DNA from: Xenococcus sp. MO_188.B8
Lineage (GTDB): Bacteria > Cyanobacteriota > Cyanobacteriia > Cyanobacteriales > Xenococcaceae
NCBI GenBank assembly: GCA_030065615.1
Contig: JASJDR010000034.1
Span: 1 to 51,621 of the forward strand
Length of the DNA stretch: 51,621 bases
Reading direction: 5' to 3'
Shown: positions 41,839-50,722 of the stretch, piece after piece
Layout: each line of letters begins with the position of its first letter
Numbering within the stretch: the first letter of the stretch is position 1
Notes under the pieces: model-generated
The model's database searches: none
The model's input: only the letters and a program-made list of their open reading frames with translations
Told to the model about the DNA's origin: nothing
Program-made: the position numbers and the translations under genes

Positions 41839-42165
41839 TTGGCAAGAAAACGCAAACGCAAGAGTCGCCGTCGCCAAGAAGGACGTAAAATATTAGAACT
41901 AGTCCCCCATTATAATATCGAAAGTGGCGAAGATAAACCCGTAACCGCAGCCCGCAAGTACATCGCTTCTCTGGGAATTGTTCCTCCGGCATTATTAGTA
42001 GTCAGAAGGAATGAACATACAACAGACCGCTATTTCTGGGCAGAAAAAGGTCTGTTTGGAGCACAGTATGTCGAAGAAAATCATTTTCTTTTCCCTAGTT
42101 TGCAATCCATAGAGATTGTGGACAAGGCAGACAAGAAAACTGTTGCTGCTGCTAGCGGACGTTGA
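41839..42165 (+). CDS. DUF3155 family protein (cyanobacterial)
   Basis: The 108-aa protein begins ARKRKRKSRRRQEGRKILE, a strongly basic N-terminus, and contains NEHTTDRYFWAEKGLFGAQY and EENHFLFPSL, which I recognise as the cyanobacterial DUF3155 family. No function is known to me; the basic head suggests nucleic-acid contact. The start is TTG at 41839, placed by a strong ribosome binding site AGGAGG at 41825-41830, 8 bases before it. No ATG lies between the two. A hairpin terminator follows. Confidence 0.85.
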   Translation: MARKRKRKSRRRQEGRKILELVPHYNIESGEDKPVTAARKYIASLGIVPPALLVVRRNEHTTDRYFWAEKGLFGAQYVEENHFLFPSLQSIEIVDKADKKTVAAASGR

Positions 42166-42206
42166 AAGTTAAATAATCATCGATACGAAACAAGTATATT
42201 AAGTTT

Positions 42207-42246
42207 GGGGACGTTTAGTTTAACGTCCCTTATTTAATTATTTTTT
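42207..42246 (+). terminator. Rho-independent terminator after the DUF3155 gene
   Basis: The stem GGGACGTT (42208-42215) pairs with AACGTCCC (42222-42229) around a six-base loop, followed by an A/T-rich tail ending in a T run (ATTTTTTCTT). It lies about 40 bp after the stop codon. Confidence 0.75.
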
Positions 42247-42356
42247 CTTGAAGCAGAGAAGACTGAACTGTGTTTTGTTTGAAAACTATGGTTTTGGTAA
42301 TTATTGAGGTTCAAGGGAAAAAGTGTTACCTGATGTAACCTCTACTTCATAATAAA

Positions 42357-42400
42357 AATTATCTAAAGAAAAAATGATTTCAAAATTTCTTTAGATAATT
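42357..42400. terminator. Perfect AT-rich hairpin, probably the sigma-factor terminator
   Basis: AATTATCTAAAGAAA (42357-42371) and TTTCTTTAGATAATT (42386-42400) are perfect 15-base inverted repeats with a 14-base loop. It lies 50 bp past the sigma factor stop codon, between convergent genes, and could act in both directions. Confidence 0.65.
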
Positions 42401-42450
42401 CTCAATTGCGATAGATCTTAGTATACTTATAGCGATGAAAAAATTACTTT

Positions 42451-43437
42451 CTAACTAGCCATATATTCGCGAACATAGGAACGTCTTCTTCTAAGCTGTG
42501 CTAGAGCTTGATGTTCTAGTTGACGCACTCTTTCTCGGCTGAGATTCATTCTTTGACCAATTTTTGCTAGAGATAGTTCTTTCCCATCTTCTAACCCAAA
42601 ACGAAGAGCCAGGACTTCTCTTTGTTGAGGTGTTAAATCTGCCATCAAATTATAAAGATCTTGTCGTAATAACTCTTGAGTAGCGTATTTATCTGGGGAA
42701 ATACCATCATCTTCGAGTAATTCAGATAATTCGGTATCTTGATTATCGCCCACACGAACATCCAACGATATCGGTTGTCTAGCGATGCTAAGATATTCGC
42801 GAATTTGAGAGGTTTCTAAGCCTAATTCTTGAGCTATTTCTCCAGGATTGGGATTTCTGCCCAATTTTTGCGATAGTTCTCTCTGAGTTTTTTTAATTTT
42901 GTTCAGTTTTTCCGTAATATGGATTGGTAGGCGAATGGTTCTTGCTTGTTGAGCGATCGCTCTAGTAATAGCTTGACGAATCCACCAGTAAGCATAGGTA
43001 GAAAACTTATAACCTTTCATGGGGTCAAATTTTTCCACTCCTCGCTCCAAACCGAGACTTCCTTCTTGAATGAGATCGAGAAATTCCATGTTACGCTTTT
43101 GGTATTTTTTAGCGATTGCAACTACCAAGCGTAAATTGGCTTCGATCATCTTGCTTTTTGCCCGTTGTCCCAGTTTTATAACCCTGTTTAATTCTTTTTC
43201 ACCCAATTTAGCTAATTGGCTCCACTCCTGCAAATTCGGCTCTCTTTCGAGCTGTTTTTCTAATTCTGCTTTCTTGGTTAACAGGGTCATCATTGCCTGT
43301 ACTTGTTTACCATAAACAATTTCTTGCTCGTTGGTTAACAACGGTACCCTACCAATCTCGTGCAGATAAGATCTGACCATATCTGCCGAATATTTTGTAG
43401 TTTTTGCGGTTTTTTGCTTGATTTTGGCTTGGGGCAT
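42451..43437 (-). CDS. Group 2 sigma-70 family RNA polymerase sigma factor
   Basis: The 328-aa protein contains region 1.2 (VRSYLHEIGRVPLLTNEQEI), region 2 (EANLRLVVAIAKKYQ and KFSTYAYWWIRQAITRAI, the -10 recognition helix), region 3 and region 4 (SLAKIGQRMNLSRERVRQLE, the -35 recognition helix). Region 1.1 is missing and the -10 recognition helix is close to that of the principal factor, which marks a non-essential group 2 factor. These take part in stress, nitrogen and light responses. I cannot decide between the SigB, SigC, SigD and SigE subtypes from the sequence alone. Confidence 0.93.
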   Translation of the reverse strand: MPQAKIKQKTAKTTKYSADMVRSYLHEIGRVPLLTNEQEIVYGKQVQAMMTLLTKKAELEKQLEREPNLQEWSQLAKLGEKELNRVIKLGQRAKSKMIEANLRLVVAIAKKYQKRNMEFLDLIQEGSLGLERGVEKFDPMKGYKFSTYAYWWIRQAITRAIAQQARTIRLPIHITEKLNKIKKTQRELSQKLGRNPNPGEIAQELGLETSQIREYLSIARQPISLDVRVGDNQDTELSELLEDDGISPDKYATQELLRQDLYNLMADLTPQQREVLALRFGLEDGKELSLAKIGQRMNLSRERVRQLEHQALAQLRRRRSYVREYMAS

Positions 43438-44574
43438 CTGTACAGTTATGACTCCTTAAATTTTATAGAAAGTCTGATACTGATCTTTCTTCTGTGTCCA
43501 AATAAAGTTCAACCTTTCAGGATTAGTTACTTCAGGCTAGAGGTTTTTTATGACCTCATTCTTTATTCAATTAATCTTTTAGACGTTAGAGAAGAAGAAA
43601 AAGTTCAACTATTTACCATATAGATATTCAGAATGGTGAAATATGCAATTAAAGATCTGTGCTAGTAAATGTTGAATTATTCAATAAATAGATTTTGAAC
43701 TATAGATTACTGTTATTGCTACCCAAGCTTATAGGGGATTTCCGAACTTATTCATGATTATCTTGGTGTAGTTTCCCTATAACCAAGTTTGGTTAATTGA
43801 TAAAAAAATTAACTTTGTTGCTTTATTCTATTGCCATGAACTTAATAAAATAAGTTACAAAATTGAGGCAATCTCAGAATTCAAGACAATAAACAATACT
43901 AATAATTGACAATAAACAATGAATAATATAATAAAGTATTTAAAATAAAAAAACAGATTTCATACAACCTACAAGATTTGGAAACAAAAATAAATGTATA
44001 TTAGTTAAGAATTAATCAAACTCGCGCGCTTGCCTTTCTGATCTCGCTTCTCGCTTGATGTTATCCCATTTGATGGCTGGTTTCTGATGCCGCTTGACGG
44101 TATAACATCCCATCTCATGGGACGAATGGGAGAACGAAATGTTAAGAAACCTTGCGCTCGGTCACTTTCGTCAGAGAGACGCCGCCGTAAAAGCGGTCAG
44201 ACCCCGCGGAGGTTGTCTTGGAGGACATTCCCGAGCCAGTCCGTTGGGCGGGTTCCCCGACTTGAAGGAACTGGCGTTTGCCCAGAACACGGAGCTGGGT
44301 AAACGTCTTACGCCGATATGCGGAGCGGTATCCTTTAGGACGCGGGCTTCCTCCGCTTCCTCCGCTAGGGCGGGAATGGGGGATAACAATTCAATTCCTG
44401 GTGTTGAACCAATAGAACCTAACAAAATACTCCCCCCTTCCCGGTGCTGACCAAGAGACACGCATCAAGACAGGACGGACGGGCGTACGAGTTCTGCCGT
44501 AAGACGACGGAATCAGCCCCTCGGCTTCCTCTGACTTCGTCAATTATCGCCATTTTTAAGGTCTGGAGTCGCTC
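43438..44574. other. 1.1-kb intergenic region: AT-rich half and mosaic half
   Basis: The first half (to about 44020) is AT-rich. It has an inverted pair TATAGGG..CCCTATA at about 43730-43783 and AACCAAGTTTGGTT at 43781-43794. The second half is the GC-rich mosaic block listed separately. Open frames across the mosaic are not protein-like. The sigma factor promoter should lie near 43450-43650. Confidence 0.55.
44020..44570. repeat. Large GC-rich mosaic interspersed element
   Basis: This 550-bp block starts with AAACTCGCGCG and reaches the start of the REC-GGDEF-EAL gene. It contains GCCCAGAACACGGAGCTGGG (also at 51553-51572), ATGCGGAGCGGTAT (inverted relative to 19693-19706), CGTCTTACGCCG, GCGGTCAGACCCCGCGG, ACCAAGAGACA (also near 38835) and GGGCGGGAATGGGGG (also near 47154). 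Small perfect hairpins such as CCCATC..GATGGG recur. It is a patchwork of short repeated modules, not one transposon. Confidence 0.75.
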
Positions 44575-46290
44575 ATGAGTAAGTCCCTGCATGTTTTGAT
44601 TATAGAGGATTCCCAAGATGATACAGAATCATTAGTTATGGAATTAGAAAAAAATGGTTATCCCACAGTTTACCAAAGAATAGAGAATAAAGCTGGGATG
44701 GAAACTGCCTTAACTAGTGAAATTACTTGGGATATTGTATTAGCTGACTATTGTCTCAATCAATTCAATGCGGTTGCTGCTTTACAATTACTTAAAGAAT
44801 ATCAATTGGACTTACCATTTATTATAGTTTCAAGCAAAATTGGCGAAGATACGGCAGTAGAAGCCATGAAAGCCGGAGTCCATGATTATGTATTCAAGGG
44901 AAAACTAGCCCGTTTAGTGCCAGCAGTAGAAAGAGCATTACGTGAAGCAATTTTGCGAGCAGAACATCGTAAAGCTCAGGAAAGACTGAGATATCTAGCC
45001 TATTATGATCTGCTAACTGGATTGCCAAATAGAACTCTTTTTTTAGAGCATTTATCTCGGCAATTAGCTCAAAGTCACGAAAAAATTGAAGCCCATAAAG
45101 AATGTTTTGCCGTTTTAATTGTTAGTATTGATCGCTTTAACGTGATTAAATATAGCCTGGGTCATGATCTAGGGGAACAACTGTTGATCGCGGTTGCTCA
45201 ACGATTAGAAAAATTTCTTACTAATCAAGATATTGTTGCTTGCATCGGCATCAATGAGTTTGCTATTTTGCTTACTAATTTACAAAATCCGCATGAAGCT
45301 TTAATTAAAGCAGAAGAGCTTAATATTCATCTGACAGTGCAGTTCCAACTTCAAGAAACTACGATCTTTTCTACTTGTAGTATGGGAATTGCTACTAATA
45401 CAATTGATTATCAAAAACCAGAAAATATGTTGCAAGCAGCTGATACGGCAATGCATACTGCTAAGGGTAATTTTATTAATAGTAAAATTTTCTTTAATCC
45501 CCAAATGCATATTCATGCTTTAGAGAAACTGCAATTGGAAAATGATTTGCAGCAAGCGATCGCACAAGACCAATTACACCTTAATTATCAACCGATTGTC
45601 TCTTTAAAAACAGAAAAAATTGAATGTTTAGAAGCTTTAGTACGATGGAAACATAATTCTTTTGGACATATTGCACCAGACAAAATCATTTCTTTGTCAG
45701 AGGAAACTGGTTTGATTCTGCCTCTTGGTCAATGGGTTTTAACCGAAGCTTGTTCTCAGTTAGTAAATTGGCTTGCTCAATTACCTGATCAAGATCACTT
45801 TTTAATTATAAGTGTTAATTTATCAGGCATTCAGTTATCACATCCTGATTTATTGTCTCAAGTAGATCATGTAATGCAGTCATTACAATTATCAGGAAAA
45901 AATCTCAAACTGGAGATTACCGAAAGCACTTTGATGAATAATAATCCGATGGTTTTTAAAGTATTAGAACAGTTAAAAGAAAGGGGAATTTCTTTGTGCA
46001 TTGATGATTTTGGAACTGGCTATTCTTCCCTAAGTTATCTTCGCTATTTACCTATTGATACTGTAAAAATAGATCGTTCTTTTATTAGTCCCCATATCGA
46101 TAATAAAAATTATGATATTCTCAAAGGAATTATCAATTTAGTTCATAGTTTGGGCTTAAAAGTGATCGCAGAAGGGATTGAAACTAAAATTCAACGAGAT
46201 ATTTTACTGAGTTTAGGTTGCGAATATGGCCAAGGTTATTTATATTCCGGGCCTCTGGGAGAAGATAAGGTTCTATCTTTATATCGTTAA
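44575..46290 (+). CDS. Response regulator with GGDEF and EAL domains (c-di-GMP phosphodiesterase)
   Basis: The 571-aa protein has a receiver domain (1-125; Asp58 in VLADYCLNQF, acidic pair E11-D12), a GGDEF-type domain (about 140-300) and an EAL domain (about 320-565). The GGDEF signature reads GINEF, so cyclase activity is unlikely. The EAL domain keeps EALVRW, NLSG, LEITEST, IDDFGTGYSSL and IAEGIET, so it should hydrolyse c-di-GMP, perhaps regulated by phosphorylation and by GTP binding to the inactive domain. A GC-rich mosaic repeat fills the region before the ATG. The gene ends 3 bp before the convergent purN stop. Confidence 0.94.
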   Translation: MSKSLHVLIIEDSQDDTESLVMELEKNGYPTVYQRIENKAGMETALTSEITWDIVLADYCLNQFNAVAALQLLKEYQLDLPFIIVSSKIGEDTAVEAMKAGVHDYVFKGKLARLVPAVERALREAILRAEHRKAQERLRYLAYYDLLTGLPNRTLFLEHLSRQLAQSHEKIEAHKECFAVLIVSIDRFNVIKYSLGHDLGEQLLIAVAQRLEKFLTNQDIVACIGINEFAILLTNLQNPHEALIKAEELNIHLTVQFQLQETTIFSTCSMGIATNTIDYQKPENMLQAADTAMHTAKGNFINSKIFFNPQMHIHALEKLQLENDLQQAIAQDQLHLNYQPIVSLKTEKIECLEALVRWKHNSFGHIAPDKIISLSEETGLILPLGQWVLTEACSQLVNWLAQLPDQDHFLIISVNLSGIQLSHPDLLSQVDHVMQSLQLSGKNLKLEITESTLMNNNPMVFKVLEQLKERGISLCIDDFGTGYSSLSYLRYLPIDTVKIDRSFISPHIDNKNYDILKGIINLVHSLGLKVIAEGIETKIQRDILLSLGCEYGQGYLYSGPLGEDKVLSLYR

Positions 46291-46293
46291 TAA

Positions 46294-46932
46294 TTAACTA
46301 TTGTTGATTGCTAAGCTGATGGCTTGGGGCAAGATTAAATGTTCTTGGGTTTGAATTCTAGCATGGAGAGTTTCTAAAGTATCATTGGGCAAGACTGGTA
46401 CAGCAGATTGCATAATAATTTGACCACTATCTACTTCTAAACTAACTAAATGGACTGTACACCCAGCAATTTTTACCTTAGCTTTTAAAGCTTGTTCAAT
46501 CGCATTAATTCCTTTAAAACTCGGTAATAAACTAGGATGAATATTAATCACGCGATCGCGAAAATTATCTAGTAAAACTTGAGTAACAATGCGCATCCAA
46601 CCGGCCATAACTACCCATTCCACACCATATTCTTGGAGAGTAATCACAATTTTTCGGTCCAATTCTTCTCGTTGCGGATATTCCCGATGATTAATTAATA
46701 CGGTTGGAATTTGCCATTTTTCAGCACGTAATCGTACTTGAGCCTGGGGATTATTATAAATAAGAACCATTATTTCTGCATTTAGTTTACCATCTGAGAT
46801 CGCTTGTGCCACAGCTTCAAAATTTGTACCACTACCTGAAGCCATGATTCCTATTTTAATCGGCTTCTGTGATGATTTATTCAGCAGAGATATTGTAGGA
46901 GAAACTAAAGATAACTGAGAAATATCTGACAT
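46294..46932 (-). CDS. purN: Phosphoribosylglycinamide formyltransferase PurN
   Basis: The 212-aa enzyme performs the folate-dependent third step of purine synthesis. It has GIMASGSGTNFEAV at the N-terminus (phosphate loop), VVMAGWMRIV, the catalytic NIHPSLLPSFKG and the GCTVHLVSLEVDSGQII segment with the active-site His and Asp. An N-terminal extension of about 25 residues precedes the core, as in other cyanobacteria. Its stop codon lies almost against the convergent phosphodiesterase gene, leaving no room for separate terminators. Confidence 0.95.
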   Translation of the reverse strand: MSDISQLSLVSPTISLLNKSSQKPIKIGIMASGSGTNFEAVAQAISDGKLNAEIMVLIYNNPQAQVRLRAEKWQIPTVLINHREYPQREELDRKIVITLQEYGVEWVVMAGWMRIVTQVLLDNFRDRVINIHPSLLPSFKGINAIEQALKAKVKIAGCTVHLVSLEVDSGQIIMQSAVPVLPNDTLETLHARIQTQEHLILPQAISLAINNS

Positions 46933-47293
46933 AATAAATTACCTAGTGTCGCTGGGCGAAACCCTGACAGAGAAGTCAAAAGTCAAGAGTCAAAAGTTTT
47001 GAGTATCAAGATAGTTACTTAATAGCTAATTGCCAATCAATTAATGTTAAATGCTCAATGTTTAAACTCGCGCGGCGGGGGTTTCCCCCATGAGCAACTT
47101 TTGTAAGAAGTGCTGAATCCGAAGGAGGTCTGACCGCAGGGTCGAGACCCTTCGGGCGGGAATGGGGGCTCAAATAAAACAGGATTAACTAGTGATACGA
47201 ATTCACCAATCACTCTTTAGCCCCCATCCCGGAGCTGCGCAAGCGTTAAACTCGCGCGTTCCTTAGCGCCGTGCAACGGCGCAGGGTCGCTCG
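46933..47293. other. Intergenic region filled by heptamer repeats and a mosaic element
   Basis: The 361-bp gap has AGTCAAA-type tandem repeats at about 46974-46999, then the GC-rich mosaic element at 47051-47310. Nothing coding is seen. Confidence 0.6.
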
Positions 47294-47315
47294 TCAATGT
47301 TCAATGTTCAATGTT
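47051..47315. repeat. GC-rich mosaic element flanked by CAATGTT heptamers
   Basis: The block opens CAATGTTTAAACTCGCGCG and closes GGGTCGCTCGTCAATGTTCA, followed by further CAATGTT heptamers. The element at 19513-19797 has the same two ends. Inside are GGGTCGAGACCCTTCGGGCG (shared with 19725-19744) and an inverted pair ATGGGGGCT..AGCCCCCAT that encloses the 68-bp dispersed repeat. The closing heptamers overlap the 3' end of the ccmS-like gene. Confidence 0.8.
47179..47246. repeat. 68-bp dispersed repeat, copy 2
   Basis: This segment is identical to 38843-38910 except at two positions (C for T, and G for A). It sits inside the mosaic element between the arms ATGGGGGCT and AGCCCCCAT. Confidence 0.9.
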
Positions 47316-47722
47316 AAAGCTGATTCGAGAAAAGTAATTAAACCATCAATATCTTGATTCTCTGCGATAAAACATTCAGGAGGTTTTTTTTGGGGTTGAA
47401 AATGTAATAATTTCACCTGTCCTATACCAATAGCTAGAATTAACACTTCTTGCTCTCTTTGATAACCATCAATTAAACCCAGGATTTCTTGTAGATGCCC
47501 CCTAGTGCTTTTATTCAGTTTTTCTAGTGATTCTCTATTACAAGCTACAAAATGAGGTTGGGGTTGGAGATCGATTCCTAAAATATTATCAAGTTTCCCC
47601 CATTCTTGTTGTAATCCCCAAGCTAAAGCAGCTAATTTTTGTTCATAATCATCGACAAAATTATCTAATTGCCATCGCCATTTCTCTTCAGGAATATTTT
47701 GTTTACTACTACCAAATTGCAT
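47294..47722 (-). CDS. ccmS: CcmS-like beta-carboxysome assembly chaperone family protein
   Basis: The 142-aa protein has the pattern WRWQLDNFVDDYEQKLAALA-W-GL, then GIDLQPQPHFVACNRESLE-KLN, LQEILGLIDGY and IGIGQVKLLHFQP..PPECF. I recognise this as a cyanobacterial family now described as the carboxysome assembly chaperone CcmS, which interacts with a shell protein of the CcmK type. The recognition is from memory and the neighbours give no support, since no ccm genes are in the window. The last residues (LTLNIEH) are encoded by CAATGTT heptamers at the edge of a mosaic repeat, so the C-terminus may be altered. Confidence 0.6.
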   Translation of the reverse strand: MQFGSSKQNIPEEKWRWQLDNFVDDYEQKLAALAWGLQQEWGKLDNILGIDLQPQPHFVACNRESLEKLNKSTRGHLQEILGLIDGYQREQEVLILAIGIGQVKLLHFQPQKKPPECFIAENQDIDGLITFLESALTLNIEH

Positions 47723-47878
47723 TGTTGGATATAAGTTAATATATTTAACCGATTGATTTTACTTCTATAAAACTAGATTATTTGTTAATTTTTGTCTAAT
47801 TATTATTTTGTTTGCTGACCCCTAACACTTACTTATCTTCTAAGAAATAATGATCACGGTATTTTTTATCATTGCTGC

Positions 47879-48793
47879 TCATAAACAATTAACTAAAGTC
47901 GCAATCACAGAATCAGCCAAAGCTTTTAAATGATACCCTCCTTCCAATCCAAATACAATCTGACGAGTGATTTTCGTCAAACATTGGGTAAAAAAACCAT
48001 AATCAGCAGGTTTTAAAGAAATACTCGCTAAGGGATCTTCATGATTAGCATCATAACCTGCACTAACGATTAACAAATCTGGTTGAAACTTTTCGACAAA
48101 AGGAATCACTTGTTGCTCAAAAACTGGTCGATAATCTTCTATCGTACTACCAGGAGCCATCGGTAAATTTAAAATATTACTATACTTACCGCGCTCGCTA
48201 TTGTAGCCTGTTCCTGGATAACAAGGATGTTGATGCAAAGAACAATAAGCTATCTGAGGATTATCTTGAATAATGTCTTCTGTGCCATTGCCATGATGGA
48301 CATCCCAATCGACAATCGCTACTCTTTTAACTTCTGGTTTCATTAAAGCATAATGTGCTGCGATCGCGGCATTAGAAAATAAACAAAATCCCATTGCTTG
48401 ATCTTTGGTAGCATGATGACCAGGAGGACGAGCCAAAATAAAAGCAGGAGCGTTTTTCTCTAAGACTGCATCAACTCCATCTAGCCAAGCACTCACTGCG
48501 AGCAAGGCTACATCATAGCTATCCTTAGATACAGGGGTATCAAGCGTTAGATATCCCGAGCCTGTGGTGGCGATTTTACGGATCTTGGCAATATGCTCTG
48601 AAGTATGAACTTGTTGAATATACTTCAGAACATCTCTGTCTGAAATAGGAGTAGGCAAATGCCAACTAAGCTGAGATTTCCAATCAACCTTGGATAATGC
48701 CTTTACTACCGCTATTAGACGTTCTGGGCATTCTGGATGAGATAGTCCTGTCTCATGTTGTAGAAATTTTTCGGAATAAATCACAGATAACAT
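47879..48793 (-). CDS. Histone deacetylase family protein (acetyl-amide hydrolase)
   Basis: The 304-aa protein is a zinc-dependent deacetylase of the arginase-deacetylase fold. It has HPECPERL near the N-terminus, ARPPGHHAT (catalytic His126-His127), VDWDVHHGNGT (zinc ligands Asp164 and His166) and SAGYDANHEDPLA with the third ligand Asp. Bacterial members act on acetylated polyamines, acetoin-related targets or proteins; the substrate here is open. It has its own upstream spacer and no evident operon partner. Confidence 0.92.
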   Translation of the reverse strand: MLSVIYSEKFLQHETGLSHPECPERLIAVVKALSKVDWKSQLSWHLPTPISDRDVLKYIQQVHTSEHIAKIRKIATTGSGYLTLDTPVSKDSYDVALLAVSAWLDGVDAVLEKNAPAFILARPPGHHATKDQAMGFCLFSNAAIAAHYALMKPEVKRVAIVDWDVHHGNGTEDIIQDNPQIAYCSLHQHPCYPGTGYNSERGKYSNILNLPMAPGSTIEDYRPVFEQQVIPFVEKFQPDLLIVSAGYDANHEDPLASISLKPADYGFFTQCLTKITRQIVFGLEGGYHLKALADSVIATLVNCL

Positions 48794-48900
48794 AGTAAAT
48801 TAATCCTTATCGGAATTTTTACCAAAATCTATTAAACATAGTATAAGCAGTGAATCAAAAAAATCCACTGCCTAACTCTTGAACATGTTAACCATTCGGC

Positions 48901-49089
48901 CTATTGTTTGCTGTTGATGGTCGCAGAAGATGAACCGTCTTCTTGGGGATGCCTCTCAGCTAATTTTAGTATGCCATAAATAGCAGCTAAATAGGTAGCT
49001 GCTAACAGCAAAATTAATAATGGTGAATCTCCGTACTGCATGGGATGAGAAGAAAAAAATTTAGTTTTCCGAAAATTGTCAAGATACAA
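48901..49089 (-). CDS. Small single-span membrane protein
   Basis: The open frame is 62 codons from a TTG, but the internal ATG at 49041 gives a more convincing 46-aa protein, MQYGDSPLLILLLAATYLAA..., with one membrane helix (about 8-27) and a polar, Ser-rich tail. Its size and layout are like those of small thylakoid subunits, but I cannot match it to a named photosystem, cytochrome b6f or NDH subunit. It lies upstream of the deacetylase gene on the same strand. Confidence 0.5.
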   Translation of the reverse strand: MYLDNFRKTKFFSSHPMQYGDSPLLILLLAATYLAAIYGILKLAERHPQEDGSSSATINSKQ

Positions 49090-49750
49090 AAAGCATTGAT
49101 AGAGCGTTTTCTATCCCAAAAAAGCTAGGTGAAACCCATAGTATTTCCTATGGTAAACTTAGATAATACGAATCGTTGTCAAGCTCGTACGTTCCCTCGC
49201 TAAGTTGACATTCCCTTGCAGAGACTCTTTTGGCAGAGCTGCGCAAGCGAAAATTCCGCGGGTTCCACCATTATTGGCGATCTTATCCCACCAAGATGGG
49301 ACGCGGTGTTGCTCACCAATTCCGCTTGGTATTCAGGTAAAATATCAACTATTTACCTTTCCCCACACCTTATTCGATTTAAAACTCCCTATTAAACTAG
49401 CAAATAGCTCTAGTCTCTAGGTAAATGGAAATTTCCTGTCCTCAATGATAAGTCTAGGAGCTTCCTTTAAAACCAGTTAGTACACCTTACAGTCCAAAAT
49501 CCACACAAAACCAAACTTCTGGTATCCTTCAGTGTGATTTATAGGCAATTAAACTGGACTTAATAAGTCACTATGGTTAGTATTTAGTTTTTTAATATCC
49601 TCAAAATAATGCTAACACAGAATAATGAAAATTAGGTATGGTAACGGACTTTTTTTCTTTAATCTTGGTTCTCAGGATAGTTTCCCTTAAAATAAGTACA
49701 ATAAAATGTAAACTTTCTTAAATAAATTAATTGCCAAATCTGGCTCAACA
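49090..49750. other. Intergenic region upstream of sds with a mosaic repeat fragment
   Basis: In the 661-bp gap, about 49190-49335 is a GC-rich mosaic fragment with GAGCTGCGCAAGCG (shared with 47232-47245) and the hairpin TCCCACCAAGATGGGA. The rest is AT-rich and should contain the sds promoter; the word TACAATAAAATGTAAA near 49697 could include a -10 box. No further gene is seen. Confidence 0.55.
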
Positions 49751-50722
49751 ATGATATCAACTACTTCTTTACTTGCACCTGTAGAACAAGATCTCCAAAT
49801 CTTAACCGACAATCTGAAGCAGTTGGTCGGAGCGCGTCACCCTATATTGAGAGCAGCAGCAGAACATCTTTTTGATGCTGGCGGAAAAAGAATCAGACCA
49901 GCCATTGTACTGTTAGTTGCTAGAGCAACTGTGAGCGGTGAGGATATTACTCAGCGTCATCGTCGTCTAGCAGAAATTACAGAAATGATCCATACAGCTA
50001 GTCTAGTACATGATGATGTCTTAGATGAAGCAGATTTACGTCGCAATGTTCCTACGGTAAATAGTCTGTTTGACAATCGGATTGCAGTATTATCAGGAGA
50101 TTTTTTGTTTGCTCAGTCTTCTTGGTATTTGGCCAATCTGGACAATCTGGAGGTGGTAAAATTACTATCTGAAGTGATCCGAGATTTTGCTGAAGGAGAG
50201 ATTTTACAAGGATTAAATCGCTTTGATACTAATATTTCCCTTGAAGCTTATCTCAACAAAAGCTATTACAAGACCGCATCTTTGATCGCTAACAGTGTCA
50301 AAGCAGCAGCAATTTTAAGTGGGGTAAATGATGATAACGCCGTTCATTTATATGAATATGGTCGCAATTTAGGTCTTGCTTTTCAAATTGTTGATGATAT
50401 TTTAGATTTTACTGGCTCAACTAAGGTCTTAGGAAAACCCGCAGGTTCTGATTTAGCTAGTGGGAACTTGACTGCTCCAGTGCTTTATGCTATGGAAGAA
50501 GAGCCATATCTCGGAGTTGTTATTGAACGGGAATTTAGTGAAAATAATGACCTAGATAAAGCTTTAACAATAGTGAGGGATAGTCAAGGTATTCCCCGTT
50601 CTAAAGAACTAGCGAAGCATCATGCTAGTCAAGCTAGAAAACATCTAGATTGTCTTGCTCCTTCAGACTCTACCTTCGCTCTAGGCGAACTTACCGATTA
50701 CGTTTTAAGTCGATTGTACTAG
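49751..50722 (+). CDS. sds: Solanesyl diphosphate synthase (all-trans polyprenyl diphosphate synthase)
   Basis: The 323-aa prenyltransferase makes the long side chain of plastoquinone in cyanobacteria. It has GGKRIRPAIV at 44-53, the first Asp-rich motif DDVLDEADLRR (Asp88, Asp89, Asp92) and the second motif DDILDF (Asp215, Asp216, Asp219). The small residues before the first motif (MIHTASLVH) leave room for long products, in keeping with a solanesyl (C45) rather than geranylgeranyl enzyme. The gene stands alone with a long upstream region. Confidence 0.9.
   Translation: MISTTSLLAPVEQDLQILTDNLKQLVGARHPILRAAAEHLFDAGGKRIRPAIVLLVARATVSGEDITQRHRRLAEITEMIHTASLVHDDVLDEADLRRNVPTVNSLFDNRIAVLSGDFLFAQSSWYLANLDNLEVVKLLSEVIRDFAEGEILQGLNRFDTNISLEAYLNKSYYKTASLIANSVKAAAILSGVNDDNAVHLYEYGRNLGLAFQIVDDILDFTGSTKVLGKPAGSDLASGNLTAPVLYAMEEEPYLGVVIEREFSENNDLDKALTIVRDSQGIPRSKELAKHHASQARKHLDCLAPSDSTFALGELTDYVLSRLY

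Noticed and set aside
44087-44616. Several overlapping open frames in the GC-rich block before the REC-GGDEF-EAL gene
   Set aside because: They run through palindromic mosaic repeats on both strands, lack domain signals, and share their sequence with other non-coding blocks.
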